Of a stretch of DNA of 63,769 nt, positions 23,581-33,902 are shown piece by piece; the stretch's first letter is position 1; the number at the start of each line of letters is the position of its first letter. A program made the translations under genes and the position numbers. The stretch comes from Thoreauomyces humboldtii (Eukaryota; Chytridiomycota; Chytridiomycetes; Spizellomycetales; Powellomycetaceae), in contig JADGJA010000035.1 in the NCBI GenBank assembly GCA_027596035.1, positions 1-63,769 of the forward strand. Reading direction: 5' to 3'. The notes under the pieces were generated by a model, which worked only from the letters and a program-made list of their open reading frames with translations, did not search any database and was not told the DNA's origin.

Positions 23581-24275
23581 GATTTTGAGAGGATAATGTT
23601 ACTCGATGGTGGGGAACGAGTTCTTGTATACTGACCTCGAGGCTTTTGAGGAAATCTCGGAAATCTCACATTAATAGGAGACTCTTTTTGCGATGCTCTT
23701 GGCCGCTGACGATCCTGAGCGTCAGAGGCGATTGTGTGTGTGCGCGTGAAGTAAGCAGGACGACCTGTCATCAACCTGTCAATTTGATGCAAACCTCACC
23801 CAAGCAAGTAGACCGACTGGGATAAGCGTGGCAAAACCGACCAATGCAATAATATTTCCTGGTGGATGTCGCTTCTGGTCGGAAGGATGATGGAACTCTG
23901 CTTTCGCAGGAATGACTAAGCGCTCACTAACAGGAAAGGTCATGGTAAAAGTTTGGATAATGCGATACTGCGCGTGCGAGAACGACGGAGTGAGCTGAAA
24001 GCCTATGGGGAAACAAGTGTGGCCATGGTACGGCGACGGTCAAGACGTTCCCTTTCCTTTCGCTGCCGTTGCAAATCGTCTCATACTCGCATGCGAAGTT
24101 TATGTGATGCTTATGTGATGCGAAGTTTATGTGATGCGAAGTTTCTGTGTTGCCCCTGATGCTACCGTTATTGCCTGCCAAATGAAGCTAAATGAAAGTG
24201 TACGCGTCCGCGCGCATACACGTCTCCCAGACTCGCTGATTCGCAGGACGGCAGCTTTGCGGTCTGATCACCACC
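23581..24275. other. Divergent intergenic region, Cys-rich gene / MYCBP
   Basis: 695 bp with no supported gene. It contains a short direct-repeat cluster at 24092-24148, listed separately. It should hold both promoters. Confidence 0.4.
24092..24148. repeat. Short imperfect tandem repeat in the MYCBP upstream region
   Basis: The unit ATGCGAAGTTTATGTG occurs twice in full, once as a truncated copy (ATGCTTATGTG) and once with a change (GCGAAGTTTCTGTG). It lies 130-185 bp upstream of the MYCBP start codon. Confidence 0.75.
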
Positions 24276-24820
24276 ATGGCGGTGAGTGAGGCTCATTGTT
24301 TCCACGACGTGATCGTTAGGGCACTGACGGTCAGGGGCAGGCCGGGGCAGGAGACCACAAAAAGGAAGACTTTCGCAAGTACCTCGAAAAGAATGGAATA
24401 ATCGACGCCTTGACAAAAGGTAACTTCTCAACGGACGAAGACTTTCCTGAGGAGGTCATGATGTAGGCTCAAAGGCTGACCGTGCTCGCCTTAGTGCTAG
24501 TGGGCCTGTATGAGGAGCCCGAGAAACCAGAGAGTGCCATGGAATACGTCAAGCAGTTTCTAGGCGGACCATCCGACGTGGACGTCGAGGCTTTGCGCAG
24601 CGAGAACGAGGAGCTGCAAAGAAGGATAGAGGAGCTGCTGCAGCGTTTGGATGAGATGAGCGGAATAGCCGGACAGGTGCGTGGGAATTTTTTTTCATGT
24701 ACTATGCACGACCGAGCATTGAACCGATTTCTCGCTCTGCAGTCAGCGACGCAGGATACACAGTCGGGTACATTGACGGGAGGGTCGCCCGTTGGAGGAG
24801 CAGAGGGCGTTCCCATATAA
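24276..24820 (+). CDS. MYCBP: MYCBP (AMY-1) homologue
   Basis: Four exons (24276-24281, 24335-24419, 24495-24676, 24743-24820) keep frame and give 116 aa. The first coding exon is only ATG GCG. The core FRKYLEKNGIIDALTK, VLVGLYEEPEKPESAMEYV and the C-terminal coiled coil (LRSENEELQRRIEELLQRL) match animal MYCBP almost residue by residue. In animals MYCBP binds MYC and AKAP proteins; family members are also found in cilia and radial-spoke contexts. Most Dikarya lack it as far as I recall, which fits a flagellated fungus. The second-exon acceptor could be six bases later (GGGCAG), changing two residues. It is convergent with the uncharacterised gene at 25.0 kb. Confidence 0.9.
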
Positions 24821-24983
24821 TCCGGAAACCAGTTATTGTTATTCCCCTCCACGATAAAGTATGGGATCCGCTCGCAGTTCCCCTTTTGCCCTGAACGTCA
24901 TGCCATCGCAACCTCTAGAACACTGTTTGGATAAGATATTCTTCGTGAAAAAGAGAGGTACCGGAACTATAAGCTACATCTTC

Positions 24984-26756
24984 CTAGAATAACCGATGAT
25001 CACCGCGGCTATTGCTAATATCATAAAGCTGGGGGGCGCCCAGGAGCTTGGGCTTGGCAAAGATCACATGTCCTGCTTCACTGTCGGCTTGATGATACCT
25101 TGTGGGCGGGACACCATACGTGGTCTGATCATGAATCCACGGATTCAATGACGACTCGATGTGCTAGAGTGAAATGGCGGAGCTTAGTACCATTCCAATC
25201 CCAAGGTCGTCTTCGGAAGTTGCTAACCCCCGCCTACCTTGATTCCCAGGTCGGTGTCCTCCTGCTTGAGCCGCGTCGCATTTTTCTGACGATGTCTCAC
25301 CAGCCAGTCCAGATCGGCGTGGTATGCCGTGGAAGCTGCAGGATCAAAGTGCTTGGCGTCGTCAAAGACGTCTGTGGCGCGATGTCGGAAATCACCCTGT
25401 CGCAGCGGCGCGTCCGAACCCCAGCGCCACGGGTCGGGATCGTTCTGCTTTGGATTTCAGAGAGTGGTGGGCTGTCGTGCCAAAAGTTGAGCATGAAGGG
25501 CGGAAGACTCATGGGAGCGTACCTGGAAGCCTTCGTTGCCCTTCGGCCGACGACCGGTACGCTGCTCGGCTGCTCGTCTTTGCTCGGCCAGCTTCGCCTC
25601 CTCCATCGCTAGACGCTCATTGTAACCTTGGGCAAACTTTTGAGATGGTGAAAGAAGAGGTCAGCCGTTTGTAAAGCACTACTAGCAGAAAGAAGCAGTT
25701 TCGATGTTGAAGAAATCTCATTCTCTTCCAGAATAGAGAATGCAGCTACGGAACAGGCAAATGTTTGATCCATCTTTTCCTCCTCCTATGCCAGTCTCTC
25801 GTCGTGGAGCATTTCCTTGGCGTTGAGGTATACCCCCTCTTATCGATTGTAGAAAAACCGGATGTCGTTGCAGGCGACCGGGATCCAAGCGCTTACTTTC
25901 TGACTTCTCCGCAAGCCACCCCGGTGGGTGTCGATCTGATGCGTAACGGGATTCAGTAGAGGAGCCCCTCCACCAGGTCGCCCAAAGTGCAGAAAGGTTG
26001 GATCAGACTATCAAATTCGAAGCCATGAGGTGAACGAACAAGACTGAACGGCGCCCTTATGGACTTGCCTACCTCTCCACGACTCTCCGTGGTTTGAAGA
26101 TATTCGTTGACCGAGTTGTGGTAGGGATCCGTGCGCGGCATGGCACCTATGTCGGTGCGGACTTTTCGAGAGTCATATCGGACAGGTTCCTTGGAGAAGA
26201 CCAACGAGTTTCGGATGTTGTCGGGATCTGTGACAAACGTGGTCAGTTCGGAGAAACAGGCTGATCGGACTCTCGGGGAAGCATACCACGAGCCGCAGGG
26301 TCCGTTCCAGAGCCTTTGAGCCTGACGAAAGGGTCCTGAACCTACAAGCTTCGTCAGCGGCAACGACGAGCTACCTGCCGAAAACAGTGAGCACAAACAT
26401 TTTGCGGATTTAGGTGAGACTTGGCATCTTGCATTCCGAGACGGTTCTGAGCGTTGATCATCAGATTTTAGGGAAGCTGTTACTGACTGTCCATCTGGAA
26501 GAATGGTGAACTTACTCGCCGGGCAACGGCATCTTCTGCGTGCTGTCGGACGCGCTCGGCACGCCCCGAAGGCTCGCTTTCCTTGAATCCGCTGGTGTCC
26601 TTCACTGGAGATGATACCAGAACAGAGAATGAGATGGCCCTGTGAGGAAATCTGTAATGAACGCATGCAAGTGGACCTACCGGACGGATCGAACCGCGAG
26701 GAGCCATCCAAGTTCATAAACGTCAGCGACGTTGGGTGGTACTCATGATACCTCAT
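24984..26756 (-). CDS. Uncharacterised 329-aa protein, possible flagellar axoneme component
   Basis: Eight exons read by eye keep phase throughout: 26756-26681, 26604-26516, 26341-26287, 26227-26073, 26007-25897, 25636-25523, 25447-25238 and 25163-24984. The protein lacks a signal peptide and membrane spans. It is rich in Asp, Arg, Pro, Trp and Tyr, with a helical Ala/Glu/Arg segment (AMEEAKLAEQRRAAEQR). Notable blocks are RTDIGAMPRTDPYHNSVNEY, LHFGRPGGGAPLLNP, DPDPWRWGSDAPLRQGDF and TAYHADLDWLVRHRQK, with a tail ending GDHRLF. I recognise no named family. The Pro/Gly-rich, Tyr/Trp-rich extended style recalls microtubule inner and axonemal proteins. The convergent neighbour MYCBP gives weak support for this. 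The 260-nt fifth intron is longer than usual and could conceal a small exon. Confidence 0.6.
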
Positions 26757-27156
26757 CAGATCGAGAGGTCGAACCGATGGAATTGGAGGAAGAGACTGAG
26801 GAAGAAAAGCTTGACTCGGAGCGAAAGCAAACGTTCGATCTGTCCGAAGTGTGGATACTTATCAACTATAAATAGGATCAAAAAACAAAGCGGCTCGTTA
26901 AGTCGACGCCCGTTTCCTCTCTGCCACGCACTCCTATGAGAAAAAGATAGTCCAGCCCCCAGGAAACCCGGCTGCGAGCTTGCAGGCCGAAGATTCTGGA
27001 GTGATTTGAAAGTTTGGACAGCGGGCTATCAGTAGCGGCAAGAATGCGGTCGATTTGAAGACCATAAAACTCCAGGAGCAACAGAAGCGAGCTCCCTAAT
27101 GTAATCCTATGGCAATCAATGAATCTAGCCTAGATCCTGAAGGCGTCATCGCCCTA
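26757..27156. other. Intergenic region between two minus-strand genes
   Basis: 400 bp between the uncharacterised gene and the stop of proline dehydrogenase. No gene seen; it should hold the 3' UTR of proline dehydrogenase and the promoter of the next gene. Confidence 0.4.
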
Positions 27157-29020
27157 TCACTGTCCCTTGATTCGGGACGTCAGCTCTTTGATGATGAATG
27201 CCCTGTCTTTGGCAATCCCACCATCTCCCTTGAGAACGTCCGCATTCTCGAGCGCCCGCCGTTGCAAGTAGGGGATCGTGACTCCGATGGGTCCGTATGG
27301 AATGTACTTGAACACCTTGTAATCCGTGCCAGCAAGCGCATACGTGGTCGGGTCCTGCATGCCCATGAGCTGTGCGAACGCGACGGAACCCTCCTGTGGC
27401 GCAACGTGATGCTTGGCCATGGCCCTCTTGGCGTGCGCGATGGACCCAGCGTTGTGAGACGCGACGACGAACGAAAGTGGTCGGGTGTTGGGATGGGCGT
27501 CCGATCCAGGTGTACTCGATGCTTCGACGGTCGATGGCGTCGACGTCGAGATCTTCTCGATCAGAAAGTCGATGGCAGAGTTGTACGCGGCGTGGGTGGC
27601 TTCGAGGTTCGGGTGGATGGGGTCGGAGATACCGATGGCTTCTGCTCGCTCGCGCTCAGCGTGCATGTAGGCTCCTCGTACAATCTTGATGCCCAAGGCG
27701 TATCCGCCGCGTTCGGCACGTTCAACGTCTCGGACCATCCGCGAGTAGGCGTCGCGAAGGTACAGCTGGTAGGTATTGTAGATGACGGGACCACGAGGTG
27801 ATCCCGCGGGAAGCGTTGTTGCGTTGAGAGCTGGGTTGTACTCGCGGCACAGCATCAGACCGACGTCGTCCACGGCGGGCTGGAAGTACGTCTGCTCGGC
27901 ATCCACCATGATGCGAACACGCTTCTCGCGAGCATGCTGGGCCACGCCCTTGATGTCGGGCATGACGAGAGTGGCAGTGTCGATGTCCTCGTCCGACACA
28001 AGCGGGTTGTCAGGGGTAAGAGGTGCGAGCGGGGCTCGGACAAGCAAGCGAGCAGAATCGGGGTTGGACAACGAGAACGTGTCGCTCATGTCTATCCAGT
28101 CAACCTTCCCATCCTTGTCCTTGTCTGCCAGTCGGAACACATCCTCGCCCTTCTTCCCTGACAGACCAGGAAAAACCGTGGCGATGGACGCAAACTCGTT
28201 CGCTGACAGCTTTCCGTCCCCGTCCTTGTCCGCATCGTTGAAGGCGCGCTGCAACAGCAGGGCAGTGTTGCTCCAGGACAGCAAGATCGATACGGGCAGG
28301 AGAGCCGTGACCTTGATGGCGATGAAGCTCCCCGAGGTCTGGCTGGCGATGTCGATGCTCTCGCGAAACTGTTGGGCAACCTTCTTGCACTGCTCGTGCG
28401 CCGCCGCTCCCGTCAAGGAAGCTTCGTCCACGTCCGCCTCCAGAGCCAGATCGAGGATGCTCCCCACACGAGCTTTCTTGAACGCGTCCATGGTCGGTAC
28501 GACTTCCTTCAGATCCTCCCCGCCTGCCAGAGGGAACAAGATGAGTACGCGGACAACACCAAGCACAAGGGGGGTACGACGTACCGCAAAAGTGTCGGAA
28601 GAACGTCCGCTTGATGATGGCGTAGGCAGGTGCATTCATGTGGACTTTCTCCGCAAAGTCGAGAAGGGTAGGAGAGGCTTTGACGAGCCATGGCATGGCA
28701 CAAAGCTGGAAGACGACAAGGGAGTTGACGAGCTCCAGTGTTGAACGCGCCTTGAAAGGGCGGTCGCCTGCTCCCGCAGCGGTGGGTGCTGCTGACTGAG
28801 GTGGTGGGACGGGGTAATTGGAGGAGGAAGCCGGAGTCGTTCCGGCGTGAGTGGTGGCAGCAGCAGCAGCAGCAGCAGCATTCGAGTTGGCCTGGGTCTG
28901 AGTACGCCATGGTGGCAAGCCTCGATGGGGTGCGTTGGCGGTGAGGCGGGAGAACGACGACCGTGGACGGACGGACGGAAGAGCAGCCAGCTGGCTTCGA
29001 GCGAGAAGTCGTGATGCCAT
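27157..29020 (-). CDS. PUT1: Mitochondrial proline dehydrogenase with an inserted EF-hand pair
   Basis: Two exons (29020-28585, 28523-27157; 61-nt intron, phase-checked) give 600 aa. The N-terminus is rich in Arg, Ser and Ala without acids, as expected for a mitochondrial targeting peptide, and carries a polyalanine run. The FAD-binding barrel shows RVRIMVDAEQTYFQPA, YNTYQLYL, IKIVRGAYMHAERERA, VVASHNAGS and KYIPYGPIGVTIPYLQRRA, the usual PRODH blocks. The reaction oxidises proline to pyrroline-5-carboxylate and reduces ubiquinone. Unusually, residues about 244-255 (DKDGDGKLSANE) and 279-290 (DKDKDGKVDWID) form two canonical EF-hand loops before the main barrel, so calcium control is plausible. 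The gene is divergent from the METTL22-like gene. Confidence 0.93.
28855..28880. repeat. CAG/CTG microsatellite encoding polyalanine
   Basis: A run of CAG triplets on the plus strand reads as GCT codons on the minus strand, giving about eight alanines in the proline dehydrogenase presequence. It is likely length-polymorphic. Confidence 0.85.
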
Positions 29021-29729
29021 TGCGAGTGACGGGGAGTGCTATGGACGGGACGGGGGCGAGGTCTCTCGATAACCAGACTCCTTGCTACAAGGCGATGGTG
29101 ACCTTGGACGATGCAGCGCACGACTCCAAGACTCCTCCAGTCTACAAAGAACGGTCGTAAGAACTGTATGCGAGGACACGACTGACTTCAACAACACCCC
29201 AGGAAAAAAAAAGGGGGACGAGGGTGGTGGAAGAAGAAGGGAAGGGTGCCATCAAACCTCACCACCGCGAAGTGTCATGGGGACAGACACTCAGACAGAC
29301 CAGGGATGAGCCACAGACGCCACGCACGCCAGGAACGCGCGTTCATGACGGCAGGGCTTTTTCTTTCCCCCGGGCTTCTCTTTATCCTAATCAGGAACCA
29401 TTGAACTCCCTCGTCTCCTCTCCTGCTCTTGAAAACACTCCGTCAAGACGTATCCTCCCTCGTTCCACCCCACTTTCCACTATCGACACTTGGCACTGCA
29501 CCTATTTATTGCCCCGTGAGCGCAGAGGGCAGAGGGCAGAGAGGTCGTTCCGTCCGCATGAGCTGCTGAAGCGTTCTCTCTCAGGGCTGATCTTTCATCC
29601 CCCCCGCCCTGGCTCCCGGTCTTTATTTATTCTCCCTACCTGACGGTTCTCGAAGATGTTCGAGACAGGTTCTGCACAGCCCCACAGGACGACACCGACT
29701 CTGGCTACTGGGATGGAGCGACCGAAGGA
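29021..29729. other. Divergent intergenic region, proline dehydrogenase / METTL22-like
   Basis: About 700 bp. The METTL22-like frame remains open upstream of 29730 to roughly 29600 (reading ...YLTVLEDVRDRFCTAPQ...), so a short 5' exon or an upstream start may lie here. The rest shows no gene. Confidence 0.4.
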
Positions 29730-30602
29730 GTGGACGATCGAGGACTCGCCGTGGAAGGCGTCAAAGGTTGGCTCTTTCGACGGATGGAGGAGCTCGAGGT
29801 CCTCGGTCCAGACGGAGAGGCCGCCTTGGAGGAAACGGCCGCGACCATGGCGTCGCTCCTCGGCGGGTGCGGGTCGGATTCTCCAGTTCCACCGTCATGC
29901 GACGACGACGATCATGGTCACCGGAACTCCGGTCCGACGCACAGGGATGATGGCGCTTCCTCGCCGGAGGAGCCGGAAGCGTGGGACTTCCTTCACGACC
30001 CTGTCAGGATCCACGAGCCGCTGGCCGGGAACACGTCCGACGATGTAGAGATCGGCAACCAGATTTGGAACGCCGGTATCCTCCTGGCCCGGGTCCTCGA
30101 CGAGGGACTTCTCCCGGATCCCTACCGAACGTCCATGACCCACATCCTCGAACTCGGATGCGGAACCGGGATCACTGCCGTCGTCGCCGCGAGGTCGCTT
30201 CCCTCGTCCGTCAGGATCACCGCAACCAACTTTCATCCGTCCATTCTCGCTACTGCGATGCGAAACATGGATGCCAATGACGTGGCAGATCGCGTCGACG
30301 TACGTCAACTCGACTGGAACGATCCTCCGTCCTCGGACCTTGCCGAGGGTGTCGACTGCATCCTGGCAGCCGATGTCGTGTACGATCATCGTCATGCGCG
30401 ACTCCTTCCGGACGTCATGCGACGCATCTTTCGTGCATCCAGCGCACCAGTCGGGCGCGTCGTGATCTTGAATCGTATCCGAGATCAGTTTTTGGCACAC
30501 GTCGCAGAGTTCGAGGTGAACATGGCTCGAGCCGGGTTCAAGGGCGGATGGCAATGGGTGGACGAGTTGTTCGGGGACGCTTGGAAAGGCGAGCGGAGAT
30601 GA
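29730..30602 (+). CDS. METTL22-like lysine methyltransferase (Methyltransf_16 family)
   Basis: A class I SAM-dependent methyltransferase of 290 aa from the first in-frame Met. Motif I is ILELGCGTGITAVVAA, preceded by the family block EIGNQIWNAGILLARVL. The acidic motif after beta-4 is DCILAADVVYDH, matching the AAEVFYDD of METTL22. The family methylates lysines on proteins, including chaperones and elongation factors; the substrate here cannot be read from sequence. The frame stays open upstream with a plausible sequence (LEDVRDRFCTAPQDD, then SGYWDGATEG). The true N-terminus is therefore probably 25-40 residues longer or encoded on another exon. Residues 20-95 are acidic and low in complexity. 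Confidence 0.75.
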   Translation: MDDRGLAVEGVKGWLFRRMEELEVLGPDGEAALEETAATMASLLGGCGSDSPVPPSCDDDDHGHRNSGPTHRDDGASSPEEPEAWDFLHDPVRIHEPLAGNTSDDVEIGNQIWNAGILLARVLDEGLLPDPYRTSMTHILELGCGTGITAVVAARSLPSSVRITATNFHPSILATAMRNMDANDVADRVDVRQLDWNDPPSSDLAEGVDCILAADVVYDHRHARLLPDVMRRIFRASSAPVGRVVILNRIRDQFLAHVAEFEVNMARAGFKGGWQWVDELFGDAWKGERR

Positions 30603-30890
30603 TATAGACTTTATCTGTTCAGCTGCTACGACGTAGATACCATAGAGTAAGAGATGTAACTGGAAGTAAATCTTATGAAGAGACAGGCTTGCAGTTCGCC
30701 AGTATTATATACAATATTTTAAACATCCTGAACACTAGTATGGCAGTTGTATTGATCAAAGCTCTGACGGTGCAAGCACCGGAGCAGTGGCAAGCCCCGT
30801 TTCTATCGGCGTCCCTTTTTGCCTGGGGAAGTGCTTCGGAGACTCGCTATAAGAGCATGTTATCTAACAGGCAACAAATCAGAAAACCGG

Positions 30891-33557
30891 TTACGATACC
30901 CTATTGAGTACTCTCTTACCTTTCGGCGCCGTCTGCTGTTGCTGAGCATACTGGACCAGACTGGCAATCATCTTGTTGTGCATCTCCGCGTCCATAATGA
31001 GCTGCTCCTTGGAGTCTAGCCAATAGTTGGCTTGGTCCTGCATCTTCTGATGCGCGCTGGTCAGGTTTGCTACGAGTGCCGCTAATTGTGCTACTGTCTG
31101 CTGCCGGATCTCCTCTGTCGGGAAAGGCAAGAATGAACGGGTGAACCATCGACAGACAGTACAGCAATTCTTTTACCTTCAGCAACATCGCAAAGTTTTT
31201 TGGCCTCAAGGAGTTCCATCTCGCGCGAGTCCCGCGGGGTCTTGCCCTTATCGGCGGCTGAGCCGTCTCCCGGCAGTCGAGGTACTCCTGACGTACTCGG
31301 CGTCCCTGGTGCAAATGCACCAGAATAGTCGATCGATGCGCGTGGAGCTTGAGCTTGCACAGGTGTTTGCTGTTGCGCCTAGAAGCGAATAAGAATGAAA
31401 CCATCAGCATTCACCAAGCAGATGGCCGCCCGCCCCTCACCCCTACCTCGTCGAGGATAATGTTGATGCCGAGTGCATGCTTGTAGGCTCTCCGAATGTG
31501 CGATTTTCGCCATCGGAACTGTGTGCTAGGATTGTCCGAATAGATGGTGTCGGACGCAAGCTTGTTCCAGAGAGCATACCTTACAAAGACCAAATCAGAG
31601 TTCTGTGCCTATTATGCGCAGCTCGGAAGTCAACGGGTGCATACCATGATGTCCCTTGGAAGGCAGAGTTCGGCACAATGGCTTTAGGACGATCGGTACC
31701 ACCAGTAGGTCCCACAGGACTACCCAACAACGGTCGCTCTTCAAATATCGGCTGTGGTTGTCCAAACGTCGCAGGTGCCGTGTCCGCTGCCCGGGCGACA
31801 GCCGGAAACACTTTGGCGAGCTTGGCGTTGACGTCGCTCAACAGGGCAAGGTTAGTATCACTTGATCCAGCGACACTGCTCTAGGGAACGGTGGCAAGCA
31901 TCAGCATCATGATGTGGCCGCCGTGAGCGGTTCAACAATGCTTACGAGAATCTCCCAAATTCTTTGCTCTTCCACGGGATCCGCCACCGGTGTTGGCTCT
32001 TCAGCTACGGTGTTGCGTTGCGCAGGGGTATTCGGAACGGACAAACATGTTGCAGTAACAGGAGGTGGAGGAGCAAAGTCCTCGAAATCCCCAAAATCGT
32101 CATCAGCCTCTCCAGCCTCAGGAATCGCCGGCGGAACAACCGTGGCAGATGGGGTGTTCGTCGAGAAGTCGGCAAAGTCACTGAAATCATCGTCATCGGA
32201 CGGGACCCCAGCACCTGCTGTGGGTGGAGGAGGCAGGAATAGCGTTGAGCCGAACGAAGCCGGCTCTTCGGGCAAAGTTTGTGACACGTTCAATTCAGGT
32301 ATATTCATTGATGGATTTAGAGGCAAGGGATCTTCGTTTGCTATCAACGCTGGTGGCTTGAATGGAGCATCAAAATCATCGTCAAGGCCTTCGTGCAGAT
32401 TCTGAGCGAAACCAGTTCCATCCCTTCCCGAAGGCGGTGGGGGGGAGAAATGAGAATCCCTCTGCGGGGACCGGACCCGATAATGCGTCGGGCGCTTCTT
32501 TAGCCGGTGCTCCATTCAGACTAAGCTGATCATGCATAAGTGGTGGAGCGAAACCAGCGCTGATTCCACCCTCCTCCTGTACTTCTGGTAGTGGAACTGT
32601 GGGGGCCATCTCCTCTTCCCTGAATCCATGGTCAACGGACGGAGAGGAAATCACTCCAGGCGTCTCATCTGCCGCAGCGTCATCTCGCAATGGGAATTTC
32701 CTCAAATTGGGAGTAGCAGGAGTTTGTGATGAGCCGGCGGCAAACTCAGTAGAATCAATGCCAGCATCAATCGTCAAGTCTTGCGGTTCATTTGGACTAG
32801 TGGGGAAAACGTCGACTGGGATGTCAGGCAATGCCGAGATCTCAGCTGCTTCCGTTTGTCCAAAAGGTGGCCCGGCGCCGCTTCCCTCATCCCACTTTGG
32901 AAGATCATCTTCCGTCGAAAGAGGAAACGACGGAACGTCGGCAACTATGGAAATTTCCAAATGCACTTCTCCAGTAGGAAAAGCTGGCACCTCCACTGCT
33001 ACTATTTGTCCAAATGGTGCCCCAGTCTCATCTCCCTCGTCCCATTTTGGAAGGTCAACCTCCATAGATAACGGAAATGGATTCACTCCTGGTGGGACCT
33101 GCAGGTCTGGCGCGTCGATGCGAGCCTCTGGTATGCCGGGTATATCATTTTCCGGCAATGGAACATTCAGAATAGAGGGAAAAGCAGAGACATCCACAGC
33201 TTCGGTCTGACCAAATGGTTCGCCCGCCCCGCTCCCTTCATCCCACTCTGGTAGATCATCCTCGGTGGAGAGTGGGAAGGGCTGAACCCCTGGAGATATC
33301 ACGGCATCCAGCGCTCCCCATTGAGCTGCCGCGTCGTCCACGATTGACGGCGATAGGGGCGGAATAGCTCCAGATACAGGTTCGACGACATGGGAAGGTG
33401 AAGCGCGGGCGTCCAGTTGGGGCGTCGTAGCAAGCTCACTGATAGGTGTCTCGACTGCGGGTGAAAAGGCGTCTTCTGCGTCGGCGTCGCTGATCGAGCT
33501 CTGAGCAGGGCTTGCGCCGTCCTTTCCAGCTTTCTTTCCTCGACGTTTGGTGGGCAT
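30891..33557 (-). CDS. Aftiphilin/Laa2-like clathrin-AP-1 accessory protein
   Basis: The N-terminal half (from MPTKRRGKKAGK) is acidic and disordered, with three copies of a 34-residue repeat. Two DF-type adaptor motifs follow (DDDFSDFADF and DDDFGDFEDF), as used by aftiphilin and Laa2 to bind AP-1 gamma-ear. A C-terminal domain reads SWYALWNKLASDTIY, FRWRKSHIRRAYKHALGINI and ILDE, and I associate it with fungal Laa2-type proteins. A terminal helix ends QYAQQQQTAPKG. Introns near 31905-31975, 31579-31648, 31382-31448 and 31110-31182 join in frame. The N-terminal frame meets the next one only if a 7-C run near 32440 is one base shorter or a poor intron is used (see findings). The last residues may instead splice on to DNMLL. 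Confidence 0.65.
32826..33278 (-). repeat. Three-copy 34-aa acidic tryptophan repeat in the Laa2-like protein
   Basis: Residues 94-127, 161-194 and 211-244 each contain FPLS-x-E-x-DLP-[EK]-WDEG followed by PFGQ and a hydrophobic end. The DNA copies are diverged, so the repeat is old and probably under selection at the protein level. Confidence 0.85.
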
Positions 33558-33902
33558 GGCTGGTTGAATTCACGCGTTGCTCAAATGCGTGTTGCGTCAT
33601 GTAGAACGCAAGTTAAATGAACATGCAAAGCCACGTGGACCTTGTGTGCGTGGCACAGCATATGGCACAGCAACACCTCTCTCTGGAGGGAGACGCGTTT
33701 CCTCTGGGGTGTTAGTTAGGGTTGGGGTGGCTTATAGGTTAGGGTTGAGTGTCACTACTTCCCGTACTTGTCCGTACTTCCCGTACCCGGAGACCAGAGC
33801 TCGCGATCTAAACCGGATTCTCTGTCTCGCAAGACTCACTCGACGACCGCCGCAGTTACCAAGCTCAAGGATCAGTCCGTTCAAGGTTGATCAAAGGCAG
33901 CG
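33558..33902. promoter_or_regulatory. Divergent promoter region Laa2-like / OST3 with two TTAGGGTT motifs
   Basis: 345 bp between divergent starts. Two telomere-like TTAGGGTT words lie at 33716-33723 and 33739-33746. In yeast, Tbf1 binds TTAGGG in promoters; the equivalent use here is only inference. Confidence 0.45.

Noticed and set aside
25637..25896. Possible separate small gene or exon reading VYLNAKEMLHDERLA
   Set aside because: No splice donor follows before its stop codon. The downstream half has no start of its own and joins the upstream exon perfectly in phase if this stretch is one 260-nt intron.
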